Positions 17,310-26,172 of a DNA stretch of 64,000 nt are shown here, one piece after another. The DNA is taken from assembly GCF_900176365.1 (NCBI RefSeq), contig NZ_FWXY01000015.1, positions 1 to 64,000 on the forward strand, in the 5' to 3' direction. Below the pieces are notes generated by a model that was given only the letters and a program-made list of their open reading frames with translations, did not search any database and was not told the origin of the DNA. The stretch is from Desulfocicer vacuolatum DSM 3385 (lineage in GTDB: Bacteria; Desulfobacterota; Desulfobacteria; Desulfobacterales; Desulfobacteraceae). Made by a program: the position numbers and the translations under genes. The stretch's first letter is position 1; every line of letters begins with the position of its first letter.

Positions 17310-18560
17310 TCAGGGTTTGGGAAATACCGGAGTATATCCGACACGTCGGGCAGACTTAGGCCAGACGGTAATGCGCTCCAGCCCATTACCAATATCATTT
17401 ATCTGCACCATGACCAAAGAAGCCTCTTTGTTTTGACCTTTTTCGTCAAACACCACCTTATCGTAACCAACAATCATGCCCGGGCCATCGCTCAATTGGG
17501 TGTCGGCCAGGGCCTGTCTGATTTTTTCAGGATCCAGACTGGCAGCCCTTTCCAGGGCATCTTTAATGATATACATGGCAAGATAGGCATCCACAGCCTC
17601 ACCGGTGAGATTCTGTCCATATTGTTTTTTGTATTTTTCGTTGGCTTCCCTGGCACCGGGTTTATTCACATCGGTTTCCCACTCAACAATATCAAATAAA
17701 TACCGGGCACTTTTTCCGGCAGCCTGGATAAAAGAAGGATCTGCATGGCCGCCGCCGGAAGAGATAAGAGCTTTTAACCTTACACGATATTCCGCCAAGG
17801 TATTGGTGAGCAAAATGGCATCGGCAGCATTGGAAACCATCATCAGAACATCGGGCCGGGATCGCTTGATTTTCTGAACAACAGGGCTTAAATCTGTGGT
17901 GGTTGAAGGATATGGTTCATTTAGCACCACTTCATATCCCGCAGCTTTTGCCAGTTTAACCCAGTTACCCGCAATACCCTGACCCCAATCGCCGTTTTCA
18001 TAGACAAAGGCCAATTTTTTAATTTCCGTATTGAACTCTGCTGACATGTCTTTGATAAAAGAAAATTGATCCCGGGTCCACCAGGAGTCTTTGGCAGCAA
18101 TGCGAAACACATTTTTAAACCCTTGTTCAGTGATTTTATCGGCAACGGAAACCGGCACCAGAAAAGGAACTCCATAGCGCTCCGCCACGGCGGTGGTGGG
18201 ATAGGTAACAGAGGAATTCCAGCATCCGGTTAACACATTTACTTTTTCGGTATTAATAAGGCGTTCCGCTTCTCCCACACCCTTTTCAGGTTTGGATTCT
18301 GAATCAGCATAGACCAACTCAAGCTTTGCACCGCCAAGGGAGGCAATACCGCCTGCGGCATTGATTTCCGCCACAGCCATTTCCCTTGCATTTTTTCCCT
18401 GCTCACCCACAGTGGCAGAGGGACCGGAAAGGGGAATAATATTTCCTATTTTAACGACCTTATCTGCTGCAAGCAGGGGTGCACCGGGAAGGGTCAGGGT
18501 CAGACCAACGGTGACAGCCAATGTACTCATACATCTTTTCCAAAAGATCTTTTTGTCCAT
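17310..18560 (-). CDS. ABC transporter substrate-binding protein, LivK family
   Basis: Periplasmic binding protein of the importer, about 416 residues. The ATG at 18560 is preferred over the one at 18575 because GGAGA lies 7 bases in front. A signal peptide is evident (basic start, then LAVTVGLTLTLPGAPLLAADK). The mature part starts with the type I periplasmic-binding fold: VKIGNIIPLSGPSATVGEQG, NAAGGI, then SSVTYPTTAVAERYGVPFL. The ligand cannot be told from sequence: LivK-like proteins bind branched-chain amino acids, but also urea, amides or aromatic acids. It is the first gene of the operon, behind a sigma-54 promoter about 170 bases upstream. Confidence 0.9.
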   Translation of the reverse strand: MDKKIFWKRCMSTLAVTVGLTLTLPGAPLLAADKVVKIGNIIPLSGPSATVGEQGKNAREMAVAEINAAGGIASLGGAKLELVYADSESKPEKGVGEAERLINTEKVNVLTGCWNSSVTYPTTAVAERYGVPFLVPVSVADKITEQGFKNVFRIAAKDSWWTRDQFSFIKDMSAEFNTEIKKLAFVYENGDWGQGIAGNWVKLAKAAGYEVVLNEPYPSTTTDLSPVVQKIKRSRPDVLMMVSNAADAILLTNTLAEYRVRLKALISSGGGHADPSFIQAAGKSARYLFDIVEWETDVNKPGAREANEKYKKQYGQNLTGEAVDAYLAMYIIKDALERAASLDPEKIRQALADTQLSDGPGMIVGYDKVVFDEKGQNKEASLVMVQINDIGNGLERITVWPKSARRVGYTPVFPKP

Positions 18561-18702
18561 GAAACTATTCTCCATAAAAGGTTAAAAGGTTCATTTCCGG
18601 CACCGGATACAGCTGTAGATACACGCATCCCAACGGGAATATCTCCTTGTAAAAGAATTCCAGGGAACACGGGGGTGCCGTGCCGGAAGGGTGTCCGCCA
18701 TG

Positions 18703-18718
18703 TTCAATGTACATTGAA
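18703..18718. promoter_or_regulatory. Perfect 16-bp palindrome in the liv leader
   Basis: TTCAATGTACATTGAA is perfectly self-complementary. It lies about 15-30 bases downstream of the expected transcription start of the liv operon, a position where a repressor could block transcription. Confidence 0.45.
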
Positions 18719-18741
18719 TAAAAGAATTTAAAGTCTGTATA

Positions 18742-18757
18742 TACAAGGAACGTGCCA
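18742..18757 (-). promoter_or_regulatory. Sigma-54 promoter of the liv operon
   Basis: On the minus strand TGGCACG, 4 bases, TTGTA: a full match to the -24 element and a near match to the -12 element (consensus TTGCA; here T replaces C). It points at livK, giving an expected start near 18731 and a leader of about 170 bases. It stands between livK and a sigma-54-dependent activator gene, which strengthens the call. Confidence 0.75.
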
Positions 18758-18810
18758 TGGAGAAAAAATGGGCTTTATGGCTTCAAAGACAGGAAAAAAC
18801 AACAACACAT

Positions 18811-18858
18811 GTCAACCCCGGAAGTCAACAATGGTTGACATTGTCTCCCCTGGTTGAC
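18811..18858. promoter_or_regulatory. Likely activator-binding sites (UAS) for the liv promoter
   Basis: Four GTCAAC/GTTGAC hexamers: 18811-18816, 18824-18829, 18834-18839 (inverted) and 18853-18858 (inverted). The middle pair forms GTCAAC-AATG-GTTGAC, centred about 100 bases upstream of the expected sigma-54 start, the usual place for an NtrC-type enhancer. The sites overlap the 3' end of the regulator gene itself. Confidence 0.6.
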
Positions 18859-20273
18859 CGGCAAGCTTTTTTTCGTTTCTGGAGGCGCTTACTCAATGCC
18901 TGTTTGGAAATCCCCAATAGGGTTGCAGCCTGGGTTTGATTATACTCAGTGAGATCAAGTGCCTTGTCAACGGCATACTCAGTGAGTTCAGAAAGGGTTG
19001 GAAAATGCCCAAATAAAGATGCAAGGGATGCAGATTGGTCCATGGTAATGAGTGAACCGGCCCCGCTTTGGGACAAGCGATCTTTTACTGCATGGGCCGT
19101 CAGTTCAGAGGTGTTGCACTGGGCCACGGCATCGTATATATAAGTTTTCAGTTCCCTGACATTGCCGGGAAACGGATGGGCTTTGAGCAGGGGCAAAAGC
19201 TCCTGATCCACGGCGGTGATTTCTTTGCCCATACTATTTGCCGCCTCATGGATCAGGTGGTCAACCAACAGAGAAATATCCTCCCTTCGTTCCCTTAAGG
19301 GAGGGATTCGTATCAAATGCGTGCTCAACCGATAATAAAGATCCATGCGAAAGCCATGGTCTTGCCCCATGGATCGGTTCAGCTCTCTATTGGCGGCTGT
19401 AATGATGCGGGCCCGGCATTGTCTGGGTTCATCGCATCCCAGGGGATAGTAAATCCCCTCCTGGAGCAGGCGCAAAAGTTTTATCTGGGAGACCCGGCTT
19501 AAATCACCGATCTCATCCAGAAATATGGTACCGTTATCGGCCCTTTCAAGCAATCCAGAACGATGGGTTGCCGCACCGGTATAAGCTCCCTTCTCGTGAC
19601 CGAAAAGGGTATCGGCAAACAAGGTATCATCCAACCCGGAAACATCCACTGCCACAAAGGGTCCCGGCACTTGACTCACATCGTGGACGGCCCGTGCAAT
19701 AAGCTCTTTGCCGGCACCGGTTTCACCCATGACCAGCACCGGTTGCCCACTTGCTGCAATGGATTCAATGTAATGGAAAATACCTTGCATCACTGAATCA
19801 CAGGTAATAATACGGGAAAAAAAATCGGGAAATTTAAGATGATCCCCACGGGGTATCCCCTTAAGGCTCATCACCTCGTTTCTCAGGGATTGAATCTCCA
19901 ATGCATTTCTAAGAGCCGAACCAAAGCTATTCATATTAATGGGTTTGAGCAGATAATCATGGGCCCCCAGCTTCAGGCATTTCACTGCCATTGTAATGTC
20001 GGAATTGGCTGTGCAGATTATCACCGGAATGCCGGGATACAGTTCCCGCATATCTGCAAGGACCTCCTGGCCTGATTTATGAGGCATGTTCAGATCCAGA
20101 AACACAATGGCATTGGAAATGCTTTCCAGGAGTCCCATGAGATTCCTGCTGTCCTTCACCGTTTTAATGTGTTTGACCCCCATGGACTGCAAAAGAAAAC
20201 TATAGGCATCCAGTTCCGACTGTTCGTCATCCACGATGATAACATGGACATCTGTATGGCTGAAATTGATCAT
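18825..20273 (-). CDS. NtrC-type sigma-54-dependent response regulator
   Basis: Cytoplasmic transcription activator of 482 residues. Receiver domain at residues 8-125 with acidic pair IIVDDE and phosphorylation site D60 (VFLDLNMP). AAA+ domain with Walker A GETGAGKE (183-190), the sigma-54-contacting loop GAYTGA (229-234) and Walker B TIFLDEIGDL. C-terminal Fis-type helix-turn-helix: NQTQAATLLGISKQALSKRL. All residues needed for sigma-54 activation are present. The start overlaps the end of the sensor kinase gene by 4 bases. Downstream lies the liv operon with a sigma-54 promoter and enhancer-like sites, so the most likely target is that operon. Confidence 0.95.
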   Translation of the reverse strand: MINFSHTDVHVIIVDDEQSELDAYSFLLQSMGVKHIKTVKDSRNLMGLLESISNAIVFLDLNMPHKSGQEVLADMRELYPGIPVIICTANSDITMAVKCLKLGAHDYLLKPINMNSFGSALRNALEIQSLRNEVMSLKGIPRGDHLKFPDFFSRIITCDSVMQGIFHYIESIAASGQPVLVMGETGAGKELIARAVHDVSQVPGPFVAVDVSGLDDTLFADTLFGHEKGAYTGAATHRSGLLERADNGTIFLDEIGDLSRVSQIKLLRLLQEGIYYPLGCDEPRQCRARIITAANRELNRSMGQDHGFRMDLYYRLSTHLIRIPPLRERREDISLLVDHLIHEAANSMGKEITAVDQELLPLLKAHPFPGNVRELKTYIYDAVAQCNTSELTAHAVKDRLSQSGAGSLITMDQSASLASLFGHFPTLSELTEYAVDKALDLTEYNQTQAATLLGISKQALSKRLQKRKKACRSTRGDNVNHC

Positions 20274-22459
20274 TGAATATCCCTTTGTTCCACTGTATCG
20301 GCCAGGGGAAGAGTAATTTTTATTTTTGCCCCATTTATGTGATTTTCCACTGTAATACTGCCCTGCATTTCATTTTCCACGATCATTTTAGCCATGTACA
20401 ACCCGATCCCGGTCCCAGAAGCAGTCCCTTTGGTAGTAAAATAAGGCGTAAATACCTTTTCCAGGAGATGCCCGGGTATCCCGGTGCCGGAATCCATAAC
20501 AATGATCTGCACCTGATTTTTGCCCTGTTGAGAAACGGTGATATCAATGCGACCGGGCGTTTCCTCATTTCCAAGCAGTTTTTGCTTTTCTTTGATGGCA
20601 TGCCTGGCATTGGAGATAATATTTACCAGCACATGGACAAACTCATTTTTATATCCAAGCACAGAAATATTTTTGTTTGTATCATCTTCATGGATATGAA
20701 GAACCACCCAGCTTTGTCTCAACTGCAATTTCATGAGATTCACAGCTCTGTCAACAACATCGTTCACATCAAAAACAAGTTTTGATTTAGAGGGTTTAAA
20801 GTATTCCTTGAAATCGTTAATAGTGGATGACATGAACTGAATCTGGGCATCGGACTCAGATACCATCTTTTCCACAAAAGCCTGATTGAGCATACCGTTA
20901 TAAAAAGCAGGTATCAAACTTGCAACATAGGTGGAAAGAGCATTCAAGGGCTGTCTCCACTGATGGGCAATGGAGCTCATCATTTCACCCATGGCTGCCA
21001 TTTTCTGGGCCTGACGCAGCTGATGCTCTGCATTCTCCCGCTTGGAGATATCCCAAATACTGGAAAGGGTGACCACATCCCCACCCAATTGAAGCAGCTT
21101 CATGCTCACTTCCGCCGGAAACTGAGTGCCATCCCCCCGTTGAAAAAACCATTTAAAATTTTGCTGTCTGTCTGAACAAAGCTTTTGATTAATCATCTTA
21201 AAGATTAAACGGCTCTCCTGCCCATTCTGTTGCCTTTCCGGTGAAAAATCAAGCAGGGTTTTGCCCAGAACTCTGCGGCGGGACATGTAAAACAATTCTG
21301 TTGATTTTTTATTGCATTCCACAAACACATTGCCTCGGCTCAGCAAAATCCCGTTGGTTGCCATATTAAAAATGGTATGATAACGGGTTTCCATATCTTT
21401 ACGACGGCTTATTTCTCCCTTCAAATCTTTGTCTTTACCCGACAAAAGCTGTTTGTGCTTTGCAACAATGGCGTCAAATTGTCGTCTGGAAATCAAAAAA
21501 GCTGCTGCACTGGCACAAATAACCAACAGAGTCAACAGGGCCAATACCCCAAGAATCTTAAATACCATCTCCATGGCAAACAGCATGGCGGTATTTTTGG
21601 CCAGTGTATACGCCTCTTGTTTCTCCACTGTTGTACAAAGATACCAGTGAGATCCAGCCAGACTCCTATGGGAGAGGATCATCTCTTTTCCATCCATATT
21701 ATAATGCCAAGAACCAGTGGATGATTTTTTAAAATGTTCCAGCACATTGGACAATGTGGAGTTTAAGCTCTGGAATTGGGTGGTCATCTCAAAAGCACCA
21801 TTGGGATGCACCAGGATGGTACCCTGGTCATCAATAATAAACGAGTAGCCAGAGGTACCGATCTTTGCATTGAGAAGATTTTTTTTAAGGGTATCCAGGA
21901 TGATATCTGAACTGAGCACACCGGCAAAAACATCTTTGATCCACAGGGGTCTGACAATGGCAATGACCATTTTCATGGTGGTCAAATCCTGGTAGGGATT
22001 GGTAAATGCTGTACGATTTTCCAGCACTGCTTTGCGGAACCAGGGACGTATGCGGGGATCATACCCGGCAGGTGGAATCCATTGGGAGCCCAAAATAATG
22101 ATCCCGTCGGGTCGTCCAATATATACATCTGAAAAGTCACCGGCCCGGGTGGCCACCTGCAAAATCCGTTTGGTTTCCCGGGTCTCACCAATGGAGATTT
22201 CCTGCAATGCAATGCCTGTGGCATCAATGATATTCATGTGCTGTTTGAGCCACAATTCAACGGTTTTACCAAGTTCAACAGCAATGCTTTGCTGATGATT
22301 TTCAACGGTACGTTCCGTGATGATCCGGGTGCTGTTCCAGGTGATGGCAGCCAGGAGTATAATAGCCACCAGCAAAATCCCCATGAATAGATAATTTTTC
22401 TTAAAATTCAATGCTCTGTCTCTTTTTTTAATATTCCAGCCACCATCAAGATCACCCAT
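20270..22459 (-). CDS. Sensor histidine kinase, Cache-PAS type
   Basis: Membrane sensor of about 729 residues and cognate partner of the response regulator. A first membrane helix (YLFMGILLVAIILLAAITW) is followed by a periplasmic double-Cache sensing domain of about 270 residues containing DPRIRPWFRKAV and GYSFIIDDQGTILVHPN, typical of small-ligand sensors for amino or organic acids. A second membrane helix, a PAS domain (FNMATNGILLSRGNVFVECN), the phosphoacceptor H-box SSIAHQWRQPLNAL, and an ATPase domain with N-box NIISNARHAI, DSGTGIP and TASGTGIGLYMAK follow. The start is uncertain: a TTG at 22489, or the ATG at 22459. The ligand is possibly the same compound imported by the liv-type system. 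Confidence 0.93.
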   Translation of the reverse strand: MGDLDGGWNIKKRDRALNFKKNYLFMGILLVAIILLAAITWNSTRIITERTVENHQQSIAVELGKTVELWLKQHMNIIDATGIALQEISIGETRETKRILQVATRAGDFSDVYIGRPDGIIILGSQWIPPAGYDPRIRPWFRKAVLENRTAFTNPYQDLTTMKMVIAIVRPLWIKDVFAGVLSSDIILDTLKKNLLNAKIGTSGYSFIIDDQGTILVHPNGAFEMTTQFQSLNSTLSNVLEHFKKSSTGSWHYNMDGKEMILSHRSLAGSHWYLCTTVEKQEAYTLAKNTAMLFAMEMVFKILGVLALLTLLVICASAAAFLISRRQFDAIVAKHKQLLSGKDKDLKGEISRRKDMETRYHTIFNMATNGILLSRGNVFVECNKKSTELFYMSRRRVLGKTLLDFSPERQQNGQESRLIFKMINQKLCSDRQQNFKWFFQRGDGTQFPAEVSMKLLQLGGDVVTLSSIWDISKRENAEHQLRQAQKMAAMGEMMSSIAHQWRQPLNALSTYVASLIPAFYNGMLNQAFVEKMVSESDAQIQFMSSTINDFKEYFKPSKSKLVFDVNDVVDRAVNLMKLQLRQSWVVLHIHEDDTNKNISVLGYKNEFVHVLVNIISNARHAIKEKQKLLGNEETPGRIDITVSQQGKNQVQIIVMDSGTGIPGHLLEKVFTPYFTTKGTASGTGIGLYMAKMIVENEMQGSITVENHINGAKIKITLPLADTVEQRDIQ

Positions 22460-22544
22460 GGAAACGGACAGGTGGAAAATGCCAATCAATCATCTATAAC
22501 CAGGATTTTTTCCAAAAGGAAAATGCGCCTTTGCAGGCTCTGGA

Positions 22545-23636
22545 TTAATCGGGATAATAATCGTATTTTTGATCATTTCTGTTAATATTGCGTCTTAGCC
22601 ATGTTTGGTGATGGTGGCGAAAATTGCGCATCAGAATCGGCAAATATGTAAGTATATCAATATCTTTTCTGGGCGATAACATTAATTTGTTTCTCGAATA
22701 AGTGGTGTCAACTCTGAGCGGATGGTCGATATATTTAATCATCCATGCCCGCTCATAGGTTCTTTTTTTGAGTAGAGTATTGATGATATATTTTGCATGC
22801 AGTATAATTTTTGCAAAAAACGGGGGGATATTCACCGGGGTGGTGGAAAAACCCGGACCACATTCCCGTCGAATGGCAGGGAATAAATCTTTGTGAAGGG
22901 TACAGCCGGACTGAGATGCAAATAATATTTCAAACCGCTCCAGGCGGTCATCCAGGTCAATGATTCTCCTGACAATTTTAACCACATCCTTGCGATGAAT
23001 ATAAGGAAACCCGGAATTGCCCTGCCCAGGCAACATTCTTCCCACAACCGGTTTACTCCAAAGATTCATTACGCTGAACAAAGGGGGCAGTTCACACCAG
23101 TCGGTAAACACACCCCCCAGCCGCAATATAACAATCCGCATCCGATCTGAATTGTTGAAAAGCAATTGCTCACCCATGGCTTTGCTTCTGGAATAGGCTA
23201 TATCTCCATAGACAGAGGATTTTTCGGTCAATGCCTCCCCCGGGTGAAGCGGCTGCAAAGCAGCAATGCTTCCGGCAAAAAGAAGTCTTTTTACCCCAGC
23301 TTCGCAAGCAATATCAATGATGTTCCGGGTTCCGAGCACATTGGTATTACTGTACTCATCATGCCATTTTTCGCCGTAATCGGTGTACGCAGCAAAATGG
23401 ATAACATAGTCAATGGGCTTTCCCTGTGATGCACTTGCCTTGAATATGCAGCTAAGACAACCCGGTTCAACCACATCGCCTTTTTCCCATTGAACAGAAG
23501 GTGCAGCTGCTACCAACCTTTTTGAAGGAGTCCTTAAAGACAACCCTATAATATTATGATCACAACAAAGGTCAACACAGAGCGCAGAACCAAGATATCC
23601 GGTTGCGCCGGTGATAAGGATGGTATTTTTCATCAT
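22545..23636 (-). CDS. NAD-dependent epimerase/dehydratase
   Basis: Extended short-chain dehydrogenase/reductase, 363 residues. The Rossmann motif GATGYLG (residues 9-15) binds NAD(P). VIHFAAYTDYG, NVLGTRNIIDIA, the SSVYG-type active-site strand and the catalytic YSRSK (Tyr-x-x-x-Lys) are all present. The C-terminal 100 residues are longer and more basic than in sugar epimerases and contain YIINTLLKKRTYERAW, so the substrate may be a steroid- or isoprenoid-like or nucleotide-sugar compound; this cannot be decided. It is monocistronic, 55 bases downstream of the kinase start in the same orientation. Confidence 0.8.
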   Translation of the reverse strand: MMKNTILITGATGYLGSALCVDLCCDHNIIGLSLRTPSKRLVAAAPSVQWEKGDVVEPGCLSCIFKASASQGKPIDYVIHFAAYTDYGEKWHDEYSNTNVLGTRNIIDIACEAGVKRLLFAGSIAALQPLHPGEALTEKSSVYGDIAYSRSKAMGEQLLFNNSDRMRIVILRLGGVFTDWCELPPLFSVMNLWSKPVVGRMLPGQGNSGFPYIHRKDVVKIVRRIIDLDDRLERFEILFASQSGCTLHKDLFPAIRRECGPGFSTTPVNIPPFFAKIILHAKYIINTLLKKRTYERAWMIKYIDHPLRVDTTYSRNKLMLSPRKDIDILTYLPILMRNFRHHHQTWLRRNINRNDQKYDYYPD

Positions 23637-23698
23637 TGCCAGCCCCCTTGAATTGGTGAAAAGTTATTCATGTAACTATGAAACTCATACAGGTGCCC

Positions 23699-23811
23699 TT
23701 GAAAGAATAAAGTTTTTTCTGCCTGTTGGCACATCTCGGATCATTCCTCCAACAATTCCGGTACTCAACCCCATTAATACAACCACCGACCTGAAAAAAC
23801 CAGAAAGATTG
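23699..23811 (-). pseudogene. Fragment of a TRIC channel gene (duplicate of 12370-12480)
   Basis: On the minus strand this stretch can be read as VVVLMGLSTGIVGGMIRDV, then PTGRKNFILS, which matches the second-half signature of the intact TRIC gene at 12196-12798. At the DNA level the two stretches agree at most positions (for example TTTTTCTGCCTGT, GGATCATTC, CAACAATTCCGGTACTCA). Neither end of the gene is present. Confidence 0.8.
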
Positions 23812-23918
23812 AAACTTTACCAAATTTATGACAGCAGCCTTTCTTGATACTTGACAAAATTTCCAAAAAAATGATATTTGCTGAAATCATTTTTTAACTT
23901 TTAAGAAAAGGGTTTTTT

Positions 23919-23984
23919 ATGAGTTCATTGGAAATTGTGTCAACCGTTGCCGACAAAAGGCATAACCAATCGGCGGTGGGTTAA
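23919..23984 (+). pseudogene. Tiny open frame, probably 5' remnant of a gene
   Basis: An ATG at 23919 opens a 21-codon frame that starts MSSLEIVSTVADKRHNQ and stops exactly where a copy of the intergenic repeat begins. The abrupt stop at the repeat border suggests that repeat insertion or a deletion removed the rest. No family can be named. Confidence 0.3.
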
Positions 23985-24043
23985 TTTCAACTTTGTTGTG
24001 GGCAGAGTAGGATCAAAATACGGTCTGCCCGTGGCAGTTATAT
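23985..24043 (-). repeat. CCACGGGC intergenic repeat, copy 3
   Basis: Reverse-oriented copy: TTTGTTGTGGGCAGAG at left, GTCTGCCCGTGGCAGTTATA at right. Well preserved; follows the broken frame at 23919-23984. Confidence 0.8.
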
Positions 24044-24386
24044 CTATTTCATTTTTTCCCAACCATACCGGATAGATTTCTTTCCATCGTTCCGTCGTTA
24101 TTTTTATGCCTTTTCAAGGTAACACCCCTACAAAAAAGCACAACAATTTGTAAAAATAAATGAATCAATGATTTTTCTCCACAAGAAATCATTCCTTTCA
24201 ACAAATTTTCAATCTGTGCGGGTCTCAACTATTCGTAGCGTTTACCAAGGCAAAGAGATCGGATTTACTCTTCAATTTGTATTATTGGATTGCAAATGCC
24301 ACGGCAATACTGCTTGAAATCAGGGCAGGACATGCTACCCACACAGCTTGTAAATTTTTAAAAAACAGTAGGCGGCGAAAAGAATA
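24044..24386. other. AT-rich gap without visible genes
   Basis: No open frame with a ribosome binding site and no strong inverted repeat is seen. It presumably holds the promoter of rsgA. Confidence 0.5.
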
Positions 24387-25499
24387 ATGATGATCAAAAA
24401 TAATAAAAAAACAAACAATACGTCCCAATTTCTTTCCATGTTTGGATGGGATTCTTATTTCCAGAATCATTTTGACAATATTTCCAGTGATAACATGTTT
24501 CCAGCCAGAATCATCGGAGTACATAAAAACAATTTTCTTATTGGCCGGAACAATAAAGAGATGCTCGTTACCTTGGCAGGACGACTCAATTATCACAAGG
24601 ACACGCTGTTTCCAGTTATAGGGGATTGGGTTATAATAACGGACAAAGTCATTTGTGATGTATTACCACGAAAAAATGCTTTATCCAGGGGAGCTGCCGG
24701 CACACACGGCAAACAAGATCTACTGCCTAACAAAAGACAGGTAATTGCAGCCAACATTGACACGGTATTTATCGTAAGCGGCATAGACAATGACTTTAAC
24801 ATACGCCGCATAGAACGATATCTTACACTGGTTTATAATTGTGGCTTGAATCCTGTGATTGTTCTTACCAAGGCAGACCTTCATCAAGATCCTGAATCTT
24901 ATGTGGGTGAAGTTGAAGAAGTGGCATTTGGTGTTCCTGTGCACCTGGTATCGGCAACAGATCCATACGGGTTAAGTTCTTTAGAACCCTATTTATCAAA
25001 GGGCAAAACCATTGCCATGCTCGGATCTTCCGGTGTTGGCAAATCCACACTGGTGAACAATTTTTATGGAAAAAGCATTCAGGCCACCAAGGTAATAAGC
25101 AAAAGCGTGGGAAAAGGCAGACACACCACCACCAGCCGTAGCCTTATATTGATGCCCCAGGGCGGTATGGTAATTGACAATCCCGGTATTCGGGAAATCG
25201 GTTTCTACGATGATGAAGGGGGGCTGGATGTCACTTTTCCAGAAATTGAACACCTTGCCAAGAGATGTCGTTTCCATGATTGCAGCCATACGCATGAACC
25301 TGGCTGTCAAGTGCTTCAAGCACTAAGCACAGGATCCATAAAAAAAGAGAGGTTGGATAGCTACCAAAAGATGAAACGCGAATTGGCATATTTATCTGAC
25401 CGACAAACTAAAAGTGCAGACCGAGTGGAAAAAGAACGTTGGAAAGGCATTGCTTTGAAAATAAAAGCCATGAATAACAAAAAAAACAAGCGCCCATAA
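24387..25499 (+). CDS. rsgA: Ribosome small-subunit GTPase RsgA
   Basis: Circularly permuted GTPase that assists late maturation of the 30S subunit. The 370-residue protein has an N-terminal OB fold, then G motifs in permuted order: G4 LTKAD (about residue 162), G1 GSSGVGKST (about 212), G2/switch TTTSRSL, G3 DNPGIRE. The C-terminal zinc site is CRFHDCSHTHEPGC. All motifs are intact. Two successive ATG codons open the frame; no strong ribosome binding site distinguishes them. The gene is flanked on both sides by degenerate DNA and stands alone. Confidence 0.95.
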   Translation: MMIKNNKKTNNTSQFLSMFGWDSYFQNHFDNISSDNMFPARIIGVHKNNFLIGRNNKEMLVTLAGRLNYHKDTLFPVIGDWVIITDKVICDVLPRKNALSRGAAGTHGKQDLLPNKRQVIAANIDTVFIVSGIDNDFNIRRIERYLTLVYNCGLNPVIVLTKADLHQDPESYVGEVEEVAFGVPVHLVSATDPYGLSSLEPYLSKGKTIAMLGSSGVGKSTLVNNFYGKSIQATKVISKSVGKGRHTTTSRSLILMPQGGMVIDNPGIREIGFYDDEGGLDVTFPEIEHLAKRCRFHDCSHTHEPGCQVLQALSTGSIKKERLDSYQKMKRELAYLSDRQTKSADRVEKERWKGIALKIKAMNNKKNKRP

Positions 25500-25511
25500 A
25501 AAAACATTTTT

Positions 25512-25543
25512 GCCCGGGGAGAGGCAAAGCCCATTCCCCGGGC
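25512..25543 (+). terminator. Hairpin downstream of rsgA
   Basis: GCCCGGGGA and TCCCCGGGC form a perfect 9-base stem with a 14-base loop, 13 bases after the rsgA stop. Only a mixed CCTTCGATTT follows, so the terminator is imperfect. Confidence 0.5.
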
Positions 25544-25613
25544 CCTTCGATTTCAATCGGCACGGGCGGTTTGTTGAGCCTTAAAACCTATTGAAATGGT
25601 TTTTGAGTCGTTT

Positions 25614-25662
25614 AATCAAAAGTTCATCAGCATGCGAAGCGTATCTGTTATAACTTTTGATT
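25614..25662. repeat. Inverted repeat in degenerate region
   Basis: AATCAAAAGTT and AACTTTTGATT, 11 bases each, face each other across 27 bases. They border the start of the cupin fragment; meaning unknown. Confidence 0.4.
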
Positions 25663-25735
25663 GAAAGGTGAGCGCAGCTTTTCAATTTCAAGCTCCTTTA
25701 AAATACAAAAATATCATTTTGGCGTATCTTTTGGG

Positions 25736-25912
25736 GTATCGCTGAAGGGTGACATAAAGCAAGTATGTTTCTTAAATCCCGGAGACAGCTGGAACATCCC
25801 ATCCAATGTAAAGCATAAAGCCGAGATAATTGAAGACTCTGTGGCCGTTGAGATTTTTTCACCATGCAGAGAGGATTACTTAAAATTTTTGAGTACCGAC
25901 GATATCTGCTGA
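25736..25912 (+). pseudogene. Cupin-domain gene remnant
   Basis: The readable C-terminal part ([20 protein letters not shown], then [17 protein letters not shown]) matches the second half of small cupin-fold proteins, in which the P-x-x-x-x-H histidine and a following VEIFSP strand are typical. The first half of the cupin barrel, with its G-x5-H-x-H motif, is missing, and the sequence before it does not resemble the family. The open frame starts at 25661, but the first 25 codons look like non-coding DNA. Confidence 0.6.
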
Positions 25913-25913
25913 C

Positions 25914-26144
25914 CTATCCAGTTCCTCTGGACAATGCAATTGGCGGGCCCACCCGCTTGGTGCCATCGAATATGTGTTGCTTTAATTTTTCATCAACATC
26001 AGAAAAACTGATAAACCTTGTTTTATTTTGGATGCATTGCGACAAAGCATATAAAATTAATAGCGGTTTATGAGGCGCTCTTTGTCCACTTCTCTTCCAC
26101 ATTGTGACTTTATCAAAAATAGATTTTATTGTAACCATATCCAT
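25914..26144 (-). pseudogene. N-terminal fragment of a sulfur-binding/HNH-type restriction endonuclease
   Basis: The 76-residue frame contains MWKRSGQRAPHKPLLILYAL and FSDVDEKLKQHIFDG, the start of the family that includes the phosphorothioate-DNA-recognising ScoMcrA-like restriction enzymes (sulfur-binding domain followed by HNH nuclease). Full proteins have several hundred residues; here the frame ends after GPPIALSRGTG and the HNH part is absent. Its broken end meets the end of the cupin fragment within two bases, suggesting a deletion junction at about 25913. Family assignment is by pattern memory and should be checked. Confidence 0.6.
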
Positions 26145-26172
26145 GATTAATAATCAGCCCGCTCATGCCTGT

